Positions 34,981 through 43,055 of a stretch of 64,000 nt of DNA are shown one piece after another. Under the pieces are notes generated by a model. That model was given only the letters and a program-made list of their open reading frames with translations, did not search any database and was not told the DNA's origin. The position numbers and the translations under genes are program-made. The DNA is taken from NCBI RefSeq assembly GCF_039534085.1, contig NZ_BAAAUT010000029.1, positions 1 through 64,000 on the forward strand, in the 5' to 3' direction. Positions within the stretch are counted from its first letter, which is position 1; the number at the start of each line of letters is the position of its first letter. Origin of the DNA: Planomonospora_B alba (GTDB lineage Bacteria; Actinomycetota; Actinomycetes; Streptosporangiales; Streptosporangiaceae).

Positions 34981-35340
34981 GTGTCAGACGGCGAGCGTCA
35001 CCTGTCAGCCCAGGAACAGGCCGTCGTCCTGGCGTTGCTCGCGCAGGACTTCCCCGGCGTGCGAGAACTTCGAGCCCAGGTCTCCTCGGCGGTCGTCGTC
35101 GGGCACTGCCGGTGCGGATGCGCGACCGTGGACCTCCGCCCGGGAGCCGGACCTCCCGCCCTCGACGCCCCCGTGCTGGACGGCGTTCTCGTCTCCGCCC
35201 ACACGCGGACACGCGGTGACGGCGTGCTGCTCTTCGTCGAAGCCGGGCACCTCTCGTGCCTGGAGGTCCACGCCACCGAGGACGAGCCGGCCCCGCTCCC
35301 CCGCCCCGAGGACCTCATCGTGGAGCCTGTGGGTTCCTAG
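34981..35340 (+). CDS. Hypothetical protein (119 aa)
   Basis: GTG 34981 begins (M)SDGERHLSAQEQAVVLALLAQDFPGVRELRAQ. A CRCGCATVDL segment (residues about 42-51) with closely spaced cysteines is followed by acidic beta-rich sequence. Soluble; no named domain. The longer in-frame start at 34705 would extend into the serine-hydrolase remnant and is rejected. Its stop TAG falls at the left end of the MITE-like element. Confidence 0.6.
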   Translation: MSDGERHLSAQEQAVVLALLAQDFPGVRELRAQVSSAVVVGHCRCGCATVDLRPGAGPPALDAPVLDGVLVSAHTRTRGDGVLLFVEAGHLSCLEVHATEDEPAPLPRPEDLIVEPVGS

Positions 35341-35540
35341 GCTCTGTCCCAGAAGCCGGTCCCACGGCGGTCCCCGCCGGCGGACGACCTCTCGTGACCC
35401 GCGCTCGCGGCTCGCGGCTCGCGGCGATCTGCCCGATGCGCGGCGGGCGGTGCTGGAAGCCCCGCTGCCGGAGGGGTGAAGTCCGGGCGTCCGATGGCGT
35501 GTCCCAGGCGCCGCCTGAACCGACTTCCGCGACAGAGCCT
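35339..35540. mobile_element. MITE-like element with IS5-type transposase fragment (202 bp)
   Basis: Ends are imperfect inverted repeats of about 24 bp: AGGCTCTGTCCCAGAAGCC inward from 35339 and AGGCTCTGTCGCGGAAGTC inward from 35540. Inside, plus-strand GDLPDARRAVLEAPLPEG (about 35413-35476) followed by frame-shifted KSGRPMACPRRRL resembles the DLTDAQWAVLEPLLP...GRP start of IS5-family transposases. So this is an internally deleted IS5-type element. It begins at the stop codon of the preceding gene. Confidence 0.6.
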
Positions 35541-35690
35541 GCGCAGTCGCTGAGACGCCCGTGCCGAGCACCGCATCCCGGACGCGACCCGGCGGCCGTG
35601 GAGGGCCGGCCGCCCCGGACCCGGAGACCTCGGCGCGCATTCAGCACGGGCAACCGTGGGGCGTCACCCCCAGTCGGGTGCGAACGAAAG

Positions 35691-35723
35691 AGCCCCTGAG
35701 CGCATCTCTGCTGCTCAGGGGCT
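35691..35723 (-). terminator. Native terminator beyond the left tRNA-Tyr half
   Basis: AGCCCCTGAG (35691-35700) pairs with CTCAGGGGCT (35714-35723); on the minus strand it is followed by CTTTCG. It sits 8 bp past the left att copy, so it would have ended the tRNA-Tyr transcript before integration. Confidence 0.75.
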
Positions 35724-35730
35724 CTTCTCG

Positions 35731-35787
35731 CTGCTGGTGGCAGGTCCAGGGTTCGAACCTGGGTAGGCTGAGCCGACGGTTTTACAG
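35731..35787 (-). other. att copy 1: 3' half of tRNA-Tyr (left boundary of element A)
   Basis: 57 bp identical to 58790-58846. On the minus strand it runs from the anticodon loop (CTGTAAA) through the variable arm and T-arm to the CCA end. There is no 5' half beside it, so it is the displaced 3' half left by integration. The sequence to its left is the original chromosome. Confidence 0.9.
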
Positions 35788-35863
35788 GGCGTGACCGCTC
35801 CCGACGACACACCGTTCCTGACCTGCTGCAGGGTGGCTCCCTGCATCGGCAACGGCCTTGATC

Positions 35864-35885
35864 ATTACACGCATATTGCACGCCT
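35864..35885. other. Element A arm-type integrase sites, left
   Basis: Two adjacent 11-bp repeats, ATTACACGCAT and ATTGCACGCCT, lie 77 bp inside att copy 1. A matching pair occurs at 48828 near the other end. The spacing of one helical turn is typical of integrase N-terminal-domain sites. Confidence 0.6.
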
Positions 35886-36090
35886 CCCCGCCATCCTGAA
35901 CGGCGGTCAAGTGTCCTACGACTTCCGGACAGACCTGCGGTGTCGTCGTCCACCACCGGCACGCGAAGAGGCTGCTGCCCCACCGCGATCCACGAAGCAG
36001 AATCCGGGCTGTCGGGAAGAGTGCGATCTCGAACGCCAAGAAGCACATGAAAACGAATCTTGTCGCTGGCGGAGTCTATGCTTTCCGCCC

Positions 36091-36603
36091 ATGAGTACCG
36101 ATGAGGCTCCAGTCGTGCAGGTCAAGCAGCTGGATGTGGGCGTGGATTACTCCCAGGTCCATCTCATGGACAAGGGGTGCAGCCTGGGCGAGTTCCGTGA
36201 TGTGCCGAGCCCTCCCGTGGGGATCATCCGAGTCGATACAGGCAGCGCTCTCCTAATTGTGGGTCCTCAGTGGGCAACGGTGGAGTTCACAGTGGCTGTC
36301 GCCGATCGTGATCCGGGTGCTGACCTCGATGGCTATGAAGACATCGTCGAGATCAGCTACGAGTCCCCATCAGGGCAGATCTCTCTGGAGGAGTGGGGAG
36401 GGGGAACAACACACACTCTTCCTCCGCTGCCCGCCGGCCCCGGAACATATCGCTTGCGATACCACGTCAGAGGAATGGACGAAGAAAATTGGGTTGAACC
36501 AGGCGATCACTACTTCTTGCAGATCTGGCCCGAGCCACCACGTGATCCCGTTGTGCTCAAATCTACGAGTTCATCCTTCCAGTATTGGCTGAACTCTGAA
36601 TGA
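36091..36603 (+). CDS. Hypothetical protein (170 aa), AICE left-end cargo
   Basis: ATG 36091: MSTDEAPVVQVKQLDVGVDYSQVHLMDKGC... The protein is beta-rich and acidic with an aromatic, Pro-rich C-terminus (PAGPGTYRLRYHVRGMD...FLQIWPEPP), possibly a small sandwich fold. No signal peptide. Third-position GC looks lower than in the backbone, consistent with recent transfer. Family not recognised; the weak ribosome site leaves the start slightly uncertain. Confidence 0.65.
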   Translation: MSTDEAPVVQVKQLDVGVDYSQVHLMDKGCSLGEFRDVPSPPVGIIRVDTGSALLIVGPQWATVEFTVAVADRDPGADLDGYEDIVEISYESPSGQISLEEWGGGTTHTLPPLPAGPGTYRLRYHVRGMDEENWVEPGDHYFLQIWPEPPRDPVVLKSTSSSFQYWLNSE

Positions 36604-36723
36604 TCTATGCAGGACGGTACAGAATAGAGCAAACTGCATTATCAACTTGGGAAGTCTCTAACGATCATGGCCCTGATCTGGGGAAATGCTGACCTGCGGG
36701 GAAGTGCTCCGGCTCGCCGCGAT

Positions 36724-36773
36724 TCCCCGTGAGTCCCCTTGGTCACCCCCCTGACGGGCACGTCACGGGCACG
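36724..36773 (-). other. Fossil attachment-arm block 1
   Basis: TCCCC direct repeats at period 10 (36724, 36734) are followed by GGGCACG repeats at period 11 (36756, 36767). Its reverse complement closely resembles the arm region at the right end of element B (58676-58730). A second copy lies at 37203. It flanks the small gene at 36792. Confidence 0.5.
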
Positions 36774-36791
36774 ACTGAAAGACTCTTCGGT

Positions 36792-37124
36792 ATGAGCAAA
36801 GTCATCAGAGACATGCCGTTCCCCTTCCCAGGCGGCAGGTTCCCACCAGAGCTGGGAGCGGTCGTCCAGCGTACGGTCGTCAGTGGTGAACTCCCTGCGC
36901 TCATCGTGATCCACGATGATGAGAATGACTGGCTGATCGGTGACGGCATCACGGACGCGAGTGATCCGACGGCATCAATCATCAAGCACATCCACCATGT
37001 GGTTGAGATGGATCCGAGCGTGGAGGAGACCGCGACCTTGCCGTGCGGCTATGCCGCCCAGAGAGCATCGCAATCCGCACCGTGGGTCATCACGCCTTGG
37101 AGTTATCCCGACGAGGACACGTAA
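36792..37124 (+). CDS. Hypothetical protein (110 aa) between arm-like repeats
   Basis: ATG 36792: MSKVIRDMPFPFPGGRFPPEL..., with VIHDDENDWLIGDGITDASDP in the middle. Acidic, soluble, with visibly AT-richer codons than the flanking backbone. It lies between two att-arm-like blocks, suggesting it arrived as cargo of an earlier insertion. The 388-bp gap after it contains arm block 2 and a GGCTCCC direct repeat (37379, 37391) but no gene. Confidence 0.55.
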   Translation: MSKVIRDMPFPFPGGRFPPELGAVVQRTVVSGELPALIVIHDDENDWLIGDGITDASDPTASIIKHIHHVVEMDPSVEETATLPCGYAAQRASQSAPWVITPWSYPDEDT

Positions 37125-37202
37125 CCAGTTTGGAAGCCTGCGGTGCGCGATCTGCTGACGTGCTGCGCTCCAGGTCAGAGCGGACAGCGCTCTCTCCGCC
37201 AG

Positions 37203-37252
37203 TCCCCGTGAGTCCCCTTGGTGCCCGTCCGTACTGGCACGCGAGTGGCACG
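37203..37252 (-). other. Fossil attachment-arm block 2
   Basis: A 20-bp match to block 1 (begins TCCCCGTGAG) is followed by TGGCACG repeats at 37235 and 37246, period 11. Same orientation as block 1, 479 bp away. Confidence 0.5.
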
Positions 37253-37512
37253 GCCTAGCCTCCTGATCCGTAGGTCCCGAACGACGTCCAGGATCCTTCA
37301 GAGTCGTTCGCCCTGCTGCTCGTCGGGACTCCGACCGTTCGGATCCGTCCGGATCGGTTCGTGATCGTCCGTTCGGGTGGCTCCCAAATTGGCTCCCCGG
37401 ATGCTGGTAGATCATCACCCGTCCGAAAGATCGCGTATCCGAATATCTCCGCTATCCGCATGTGGCAGGCTTGACAGGAATATGCCTTAGGTCTATCGCG
37501 TGCGGCAGATCC

Positions 37513-37980
37513 TCAATCGGCTGTGAGATTATCTTCGGCAATCTGTTTGATGTGCTGATTCCGGATCAGGATCAGCTTAGGCATGTAGTGACGGAGAACC
37601 AGAATTTCAGCGATCCTCCCAAGCGGACCGAGAGGCGCGGCGAATTCAACGACATCGCTCATTACCGTACCGTCGTTGCCGTAAGGTCGGAAATAGTGAG
37701 CGTGGTACCAGCGTTTGAAAGGTCCTGACGCCTGCTCATCGACGAAATACCCAGGGCGATCGTAAGCGCTGATCGTAGACGTCATCCGCCAACGGATACC
37801 GAAGTGTCGCGCCTGCCACGTAACGGTATCGCCCAGCTTCAAGTTGCCGGCGGTCACACCGCCGACCGCTATCTCGGAGGATCCCGCCATCGATGCTGTG
37901 TGAACGTCTACGTCCAGCGAGATGTCGAAGACTCGTTCCGGAGGAGCCATGACATGCGTGACAATCTCAAAGCTTGGCAT
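37513..37980 (-). CDS. SRPBCC (START/polyketide cyclase-like) family protein
   Basis: 155 residues: MPSFEIVTHVMAPPERVFDISLDVDVHTASM... opens a SRPBCC helix-grip fold. Conserved beta-strands follow (LGDTVTWQARHFGIRWRMTSTISAYDRPGYFVDEQASGPFKRWYHAHYF), and a C-terminal helix ends ILIRNQHIKQIAEDNL. Such proteins bind hydrophobic ligands in a deep pocket; the ligand is unknown. Third-position GC looks lower than the chromosome average, and it sits in the AICE cargo zone. Confidence 0.85.
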   Translation of the reverse strand: MPSFEIVTHVMAPPERVFDISLDVDVHTASMAGSSEIAVGGVTAGNLKLGDTVTWQARHFGIRWRMTSTISAYDRPGYFVDEQASGPFKRWYHAHYFRPYGNDGTVMSDVVEFAAPLGPLGRIAEILVLRHYMPKLILIRNQHIKQIAEDNLTAD

Positions 37981-38159
37981 GCGTCAAGCCTAAGACAACG
38001 CACTTCATGGGGACCTTCTGGGCTGCTTCCTGCCTCCCCGACAGATGCTGCACAGGAAACATAAACCGCATTAGCAGCTCGGCTCTCGGCCGTCCCGATC
38101 CGTTCCACCTGGACCAACACCGCTCTACGGTCCTCCTGGAACGGCCTGGGACGGCGGGG

Positions 38160-38182
38160 AACTGCAACTAAAACTGCAACTA
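38160..38182. repeat. Tandem 11-bp repeat at period 12
   Basis: AACTGCAACTA occurs at 38160 and 38172. The one-turn spacing resembles integrase arm sites. It lies just left of the conserved non-coding block, in a 527-bp gap without genes (37981-38507). Confidence 0.5.
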
Positions 38183-38260
38183 GAGCAGGCGCGTGACCTG
38201 CGCGGACGCGCACGCCTCGCCCTCCGCGCATCCCGTATGCCGTCGACCCACCGCGAAGCG

Positions 38261-38500
38261 GCAGCGGGCCGACGACGGAGGCGCAAGCCCGTCTTCGCGT
38301 GTACCTTAGCCGGTCGCCATTCCTCGGCCATTGGACGCCAAGGGTCACAGACGGGCTTGAGCCGGAGGAGCCGGTCTGCTGGGCTCTGCCTGGGTCGATG
38401 GCAGGAGGGATGCGCGGCTCCCACCTCAGCCGCCTGCGGCCCGCGCTCTCGAGCTCGGCACCATCCCGGAGCCGGAGGCCCCCGCCGGAGGCGCTTTGGG
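38261..38500 (+). other. Conserved non-coding block 1 (element A copy)
   Basis: Aligns with the reverse complement of 58361-58597 in element B. In my manual alignment 15 of the first 134 positions differ, without codon periodicity. An 11-bp inverted repeat is exact in both: CAAGCCCGTCT (38284-38294) and AGACGGGCTTG (38349-38359). A shared tail near 38460-38500 contains CATCCCGGAGCC and GGCCCCCGCCGGAGGC. Candidate cis-acting transfer locus, replication origin or structured RNA. Confidence 0.65.
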
Positions 38501-38507
38501 TTGCGGT

Positions 38508-39212
38508 TCAGTGTCGGCTCCAGATGCGGTGGGTCTCGAGCGCGTCGGAGAGTTCCTGGGCCACTTCCGGTGAGCCGGCGGAGAAGAACGCGCGTTCCAG
38601 GATCGCCGCGGGTGCCGTTCCCCTGATCCACGTGTCCAGGAGCGTGTACCACTCGGCGCCGTGGCCCGTGCTGACGGTGAAGTCATGCATGAGCCATGCC
38701 ATGTGACGGGCCGCCGTCTCGGTGGTGTTCGACTCCCACTCGGCCAGGTAGGGAGCCAGATCCAGCTCCAGGCTGTCGGCGATGATTTCGATCATCATCA
38801 TCACGTCGACGTCGCGTGGATAGTGGTTCAGAGTGTGTCGCCACCAGGCGCCGATGGTGGCGATGAGAGCTTGCTGCTCTGGTTGTCGCCAACTTCTCCA
38901 ACTGGCGCTGACCCGGCTCATCAGGGCCTCGGCGTGGAAGAAGCCGTCGAGTTCTTCGAGGATGAGCAGTTCGAGCAGCCGGGGCAGGAAGTGCTTGAAC
39001 TCGTCAAGGTCACCCCAGGTGGACAAGGCGTGGCCGGCGTAGGGCCCCAACGCGGTTGCGGTGAGCATGCGGAGGGGTGCTGCGCGCGTCGCCCGAACCT
39101 GTTCGTCGGACACGCAGTGATCACACACCTCGGTCTTGACCGGCAACGGATACCGGGAGAAGGCCGCGTAGAGAGTGTCCAACGCGCGGTCGAGATCTGA
39201 CGGCGTGCCCAT
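38508..39212 (-). CDS. Hypothetical protein (234 aa), AICE cargo
   Basis: MGTPSDLDRALDTLYAAFSRYPLPVKTEVCDHCVSDEQVRAT... An N-terminal CDHC pair is followed by an alpha-helical protein (LLELLILEELDGFFHAEALMSRVSASWRSW...) with many Trp. It resembles uncharacterised actinobacterial helical proteins; no catalytic motif is seen. ATG 39212. It sits between two blocks that are close together in element B, so it seems inserted. Function unknown. Confidence 0.7.
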   Translation of the reverse strand: MGTPSDLDRALDTLYAAFSRYPLPVKTEVCDHCVSDEQVRATRAAPLRMLTATALGPYAGHALSTWGDLDEFKHFLPRLLELLILEELDGFFHAEALMSRVSASWRSWRQPEQQALIATIGAWWRHTLNHYPRDVDVMMMIEIIADSLELDLAPYLAEWESNTTETAARHMAWLMHDFTVSTGHGAEWYTLLDTWIRGTAPAAILERAFFSAGSPEVAQELSDALETHRIWSRH

Positions 39213-39348
39213 GCCCGGATGCTATTGCGCGGCTACTGGGAAGCAGCAGTCAGTTTTCCGCTTCAGCGGAGCGGTTGCGCGTAGCCGTACGCAGCGCGGC
39301 AGCCGTCGCTGCGAGTATCGGCGGCCCGAGCTGCTGGCGGCCGGGACC

Positions 39349-39446
39349 GGCCCCCCAGGCCGCATGCCCGGCCGCCGAGCGGGCGTTGGGCCGCGAGGCG
39401 GCGCGCAGCGCCGCCACCTTGATCCACACAAGAACAATTCGGCAAT
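39349..39446 (+). other. Conserved non-coding block 2 (element A copy)
   Basis: Corresponds to the reverse complement of 58170-58265 in B. Both contain CCCCCAGGCCGCA, a GC-rich stem (GGCGGCGCGC...GCCGCC) and then CCTTGAT followed about 15 bp later by CAATTCGGCAA. Here it lies 64 bp before the Nudix start. Confidence 0.5.
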
Positions 39447-39509
39447 GCACCCCGGCTGCTGTTCCTGCTCCCCGTGTACCTCGGCAACCTCGGCCGGTAC
39501 CTTCACGGT

Positions 39510-40073
39510 GTGGCTACCAACGAAGAGCAGACGCGCTGGATCGTGCACGGGGAACGGCTGGTCTACGACAACCGGTGGATCCGGCTGGGCCTGGTGGACG
39601 TAGAGATTCCGGGTGGGGAGCGGTTCGAGCATCACGCAGTACATCTGGACCGGGCAGCAATCGCGGTGGTAGTCGATGAGCAGGACCGGGTGTTGATGAT
39701 GTGGCGGCACCGGTTCCTGTTCGACCGGTGGGGCTGGGAGCTGCCCGGCGGCCTGGTCGAAGCCGGTGAGGATCCGATGACGACGGCTGTTCGTGAGGTG
39801 GAGGAGGAGACCGGGTACCGGCCCAAGGAGACGGAGCACCTGGTCACCTACCAGCCGATGGCCGGCATGGTCGACTCCGAGCACAACTTGTTCCTTGTCC
39901 GCGGCGCTGATCTCGTCGGCAAGCCGACCGGTGAAGAGGTGGAAGCGGACCTCATCGAGTGGATCCCGATGGCGGAGATCCCGGAGATGATCGCCCGAGG
40001 GGACATCTGGACGTCGGGGACGTTGATCGGGCTGTATGCGGCTCAGGCGCGGCTCAGCACAGGGCGCGCGTGA
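39510..40073 (+). CDS. Nudix hydrolase, Pif-like (AICE immunity factor candidate)
   Basis: 187 residues from GTG 39510; an earlier GTG at 39474 is also open. The Nudix box is intact: GGLVEAGEDPMTTAVREVEEETGY (REVEEE core) near residues 80-103. The N-terminus GERLVYDNRWIRLGLVDVEIPGG resembles ADP-ribose pyrophosphatase-like Nudix proteins. In pSAM2 the Nudix-motif protein Pif blocks redundant transfer between element carriers; the same role is plausible here. Its 3' end overlaps the convergent XRE gene by 20 bp. Confidence 0.85.
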   Translation: MATNEEQTRWIVHGERLVYDNRWIRLGLVDVEIPGGERFEHHAVHLDRAAIAVVVDEQDRVLMMWRHRFLFDRWGWELPGGLVEAGEDPMTTAVREVEEETGYRPKETEHLVTYQPMAGMVDSEHNLFLVRGADLVGKPTGEEVEADLIEWIPMAEIPEMIARGDIWTSGTLIGLYAAQARLSTGRA

Positions 40074-41271
40074 CCGCTCGGGACAGTTCTTCGATGCGTT
40101 TGCGCTGGCGACGGGAGCCGGTCATCGTCGCCAGGTGCTGGGCGCGCTGAATGTGGGGCTGAGCGGCCTCGGGGTCCCCGCCGGCCAGCAGGGCATGCCC
40201 GAGATCGCAGCGGAGCGCGGCCTCGGCGCGGTTGTAGGTACCGTCCATCCCGGCCAGCGCGGAGCGTAGATCCTCGACGGTGCCCGGGTCGCCGAAGCGG
40301 ACCAGACAGTTGCCGCGCCAGCGGGCCAGGTGGTGGCGGTCCAGCGACAGATACGGCATGTCCGCGTCGGCGGCCCCGTCCGGTAGCAGGGCGGCGGCCT
40401 GCTCCAGCGCGGTGCGGCAGGTGGCCTCATCTCCGAGGATGGCGGCGGCCTCGGCTTCGGCAGCGGCCAGCCAGGTCCGCAGCCGGGCGGGGATGCGGTC
40501 GCGACAGGTGGCGTGGATGTGCTGGAGGAGTTCGGTCGCTTCGGCCGGCCGTCCGAGGTCCATGAGGACGTATGCCTGTTCACCGGAGACGTAGGCGCTG
40601 ATGGCGGGGGCGTCGGCTTCGCGGGCGGCGGCCTTGGCGTGCTCGTAGTGCTGCCAGGCGTCGGCCAGGGCTCCTGTGTTGATGGCCTGCCATCCGGCCA
40701 GGGACGCGGTTTCGGCAAGGACGTGGGCGAGCTGGGCGCGGATGCCGGGCCGTACGGCGTGGCGGTGGACGCGCTCGATGTGGGCTATGTGGGCGCGCAT
40801 CTTGTCGGCGATGGCGACTCCGCCGACGCGGCGGTCCATCAGGCGCAGATTGTTGGTCTCCATCGTCAGGATCATGACCATGGTGGGGTCGATGACGGCG
40901 GAGGCTTCAAGCCGGGCGGTCAGTTCCTCGATCTGCTCGCGGTGCTCGCCTTCGTGGTCGCCGGTCGGGGAGGCGGTGTCGAGCGGGGCCAGGCCGAGCA
41001 GCATGCGCGCGTGATCGGGCAGGCCCAGACCGGTGGCGATGCGCTCGAAGACCTCCAGGTCGGTGACCTGGCGGCGGCCTCGGATGATCTCGCTGATGCG
41101 GCCTTGCGGGATGCCGGTGGCGGTGCTGAGGCGGACCTGGGTGGCTCCGCTGTATTTGACAGCGAGGTTGAAGAGTCCGGCTATGTCCCGTTGTTTGAGG
41201 ATTTCCCGGGTTTGTTCGCGGTCCCATACCTGCGCTGGGATCTTGATCGGGTCGAAAGCGCTTCCGTGCAT
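40054..41271 (-). CDS. XRE-family regulator with TPR domain
   Basis: 405 residues from ATG 41271 (GGAGG upstream). The N-terminal HTH is at about 27-85 (FNLAVKYSGATQVRLSTATGIPQGRISEIIRGRRQVTDLEVFERIATGLGLP). The rest is helical TPR-like repeat to the C-terminus (e.g. AWQHYEHAKAAAREADAPAISAYVSGEQAYVLMDLGRPAEATELL). This architecture recurs in actinomycete regulators on integrative elements. Convergent with the Nudix gene and divergent from the small operon at 41392. Confidence 0.88.
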   Translation of the reverse strand: MHGSAFDPIKIPAQVWDREQTREILKQRDIAGLFNLAVKYSGATQVRLSTATGIPQGRISEIIRGRRQVTDLEVFERIATGLGLPDHARMLLGLAPLDTASPTGDHEGEHREQIEELTARLEASAVIDPTMVMILTMETNNLRLMDRRVGGVAIADKMRAHIAHIERVHRHAVRPGIRAQLAHVLAETASLAGWQAINTGALADAWQHYEHAKAAAREADAPAISAYVSGEQAYVLMDLGRPAEATELLQHIHATCRDRIPARLRTWLAAAEAEAAAILGDEATCRTALEQAAALLPDGAADADMPYLSLDRHHLARWRGNCLVRFGDPGTVEDLRSALAGMDGTYNRAEAALRCDLGHALLAGGDPEAAQPHIQRAQHLATMTGSRRQRKRIEELSRAVTRALC

Positions 41272-41391
41272 TCCCGTCCTCCGGTCGCCGGTCCCCGAAG
41301 TGGTGCATCGCTCTAGGCGGGACTCTATATCTCGCGGTGCTATATCCGCGTGGAATAGGCGTGGATTGTCTGGCCGCAGATCATTTCGGTC

Positions 41392-41826
41392 ATGACAACA
41401 CCGGTTAAGTGCACCGCATGCGACGGGCGCGGCTGGAAGATCGTCACCCGCCGGGGATGCGTGGCGGCCATGGGCCTGCACCTGGAGATGTCCGCGCGTG
41501 AGGACTGCCTGTACTGCGACAACGGTGACCCTGCCGCCCAGGTGGTCGAGATGTTCGAGTGGGAGGTGTTCTCCACCTCCGCCGGGGCCGACGAGCTGGG
41601 GCCGTGCGGGGTCACCTCGGGGCAGGCCACGGCGATGGACACCCTGCGCACGGCCCTGCGCCGCGTGGCCGACGAGACGACGCGAGTCGATGTGACGGTG
41701 TGGGGGCGCATCGTGCTGCGGGTCTACGACTTCGGCACCGTCCCGGACGACTGGTCCCGGCGGATCATCTTCACCGCGACCGTCGATCCGGCCGGATCCG
41801 TGCGCTTCGAGCGGGTCACCTCGTGA
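41392..41826 (+). CDS. Hypothetical protein with zinc-ribbon-like start (144 aa)
   Basis: MTTPVKCTACDGRGWKIVTRRGC...EDCLYCDNGDP: CxxC pairs at about residues 7-10 and 39-42 with a DnaJ-like CDGRG turn suggest a small zinc ribbon. A 100-residue alpha/beta domain follows. No good ribosome site precedes ATG 41392. Its stop overlaps the next gene's GTG. Unknown role; typical AICE accessory gene. Confidence 0.65.
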   Translation: MTTPVKCTACDGRGWKIVTRRGCVAAMGLHLEMSAREDCLYCDNGDPAAQVVEMFEWEVFSTSAGADELGPCGVTSGQATAMDTLRTALRRVADETTRVDVTVWGRIVLRVYDFGTVPDDWSRRIIFTATVDPAGSVRFERVTS

Positions 41827-42125
41827 GTGCTCGGGTGCTCGGCTGGGAGATGCCGTGCCCGTCGGTGCACCTGCCTCCGGCCCGGGACGGGCACCAGGCG
41901 TTGGACTGGTACGGCAGCGCGCGGTTCGGCCGGGTGCGGGTGGTGGCCTGGACCTGCCACGCGCACCGGGTGACCTTCTACGAGTTGTGCGAGGCCGGCG
42001 GGCTGTCCTTCATCCGTCGCACCGTCGACCAGAACGGCCGCCGGGTTGTGGCTTACAGCAATGCGTGGCCGTGCCGCAAAGGCCGGGAGATGTGGACGGC
42101 GCTGGTGTGCGGCCTGGTCCGCTGA
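41823..42125 (+). CDS. Hypothetical protein (100 aa)
   Basis: GTG 41823 overlaps the previous stop (GTGA), so it is translationally coupled. MSARVLGWEMPCPSVHLPP... contains WTCHAHRVTFYELCEAGGLSFIRRTV and ends WTALVCGLVR. This is a pattern of short aromatic- and Cys-containing AICE proteins with no assigned function. Confidence 0.65.
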   Translation: MSARVLGWEMPCPSVHLPPARDGHQALDWYGSARFGRVRVVAWTCHAHRVTFYELCEAGGLSFIRRTVDQNGRRVVAYSNAWPCRKGREMWTALVCGLVR

Positions 42126-42221
42126 CCGGTAAAGAGCGTCGGCGCTTGAGGTCCTGACAGCCTCCCGCTTGGCCGGTACTGTGCTTATGCAGACAAGTGG
42201 AAGAGTGATCGGGCGGTTGAG

Positions 42222-42938
42222 ATGAGCATGGACTTCGCCCCGCCGAAGTATGCCCAGGTGATGACGGCGATACAGCAGCGCATCAAGGACGGCGAATACG
42301 CGCCCGGTGACATGCTGCCGTCCGAGGCCCAGCTTGTCCGGGAATTCGGCGTCGGCCGTACCACCGTCGTTCGGGCGTTGCAGACCCTCGCCATGCAAGG
42401 GTGGATCGAGCGCGAGCACGGGCGCGGCTCGTTCGTCAAAGGGCGCCCGGAAGCCTCGGCCGACCGTATCCGCCCCGCCCTGGAGACCGCCGGGCAGGCG
42501 GAGAGCGCCGAGAACATCACCGACGTGCGGCGCGTCCCGGCTCCGCGGCACATCGCCCGACTGTTGGGCGCGGAAGAACGGACGCCGGTGGTCATGCGGC
42601 AGCGGGTGGCACTCCAGGGTGGCCGGCCTTCGGCGGTGGAGACCTTCTGGTTCCCGCTGGAGATCGCGCTCGGCACCGACCTGGACAAGCCCGAACCGCT
42701 GCGGGGCGGCATCCGCCAGCACCTCCAGGCCGTCAAGCATCTGCGCTTCGACCACATCACCGAACGCCTGACCGCGCGCATGCCCACCGAGGAGGAAGCC
42801 GAGTTGCTCGGCTCGTCGGTGCCGGTGCTCGGGGTCTTGGCCACGGTGCACGATCCGGCCGGGACGGCGCTGCTGGTGATGAGCGTCGCTCTACCGGGGG
42901 ACCTGCATGAACTGCTCGACGTCTATCCGGTGAACTGA
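42222..42938 (+). CDS. GntR/HutC-family repressor (KorSA-like)
   Basis: 238 residues. Winged HTH at about 8-72 (YAQVMTAIQQRIKDGEYAPGDMLPSEAQLVREFGVGRTTVVRALQTLAMQGWIEREHGRGSFV) and a UTRA ligand domain at about 95-235. In pSAM2 KorSA represses pra and thereby keeps the element integrated; the position directly upstream of a Pra-like gene fits. Probable operators lie at 42964-43014, and an ACAAGTGG half-site at 42193 precedes its own start. Confidence 0.9.
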   Translation: MSMDFAPPKYAQVMTAIQQRIKDGEYAPGDMLPSEAQLVREFGVGRTTVVRALQTLAMQGWIEREHGRGSFVKGRPEASADRIRPALETAGQAESAENITDVRRVPAPRHIARLLGAEERTPVVMRQRVALQGGRPSAVETFWFPLEIALGTDLDKPEPLRGGIRQHLQAVKHLRFDHITERLTARMPTEEEAELLGSSVPVLGVLATVHDPAGTALLVMSVALPGDLHELLDVYPVN

Positions 42939-42963
42939 CGACTCTCCCACTCGCCCCGCTCAT

Positions 42964-43014
42964 CCACTTGTGCGGACGAGTGGGATCACCTACTCTCAAC
43001 TTGTCCGCACAAGT
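42964..43014. promoter_or_regulatory. Operator pair for the element A GntR repressor
   Basis: Two dyads: CCACTTGT-GCGG-ACGAGTGG (42964-42983) and ACTTGT-CCGC-ACAAGT (42999-43014), the second with perfect 6-bp arms. They occupy the gap between gntR and the pra-like gene, 42-92 bp before its ATG, as expected for repression of the transfer operon. Confidence 0.75.
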
Positions 43015-43055
43015 GGACGTCCGAATGAAGGGCGTTCTCGATGAAAGGAGTGATC

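Noticed and set aside
35315..36046. Minus-strand open frame of 243 codons crossing the MITE relic and att copy 1
   Set aside because: It runs through the terminator, tRNA half and transposon ends; no domain and no ribosome site.
38237..38626. Plus-strand open frame (129 codons) across conserved block 1
   Set aside because: Differences between the A and B copies show no codon periodicity and indels break the frame, so the block is treated as non-coding.
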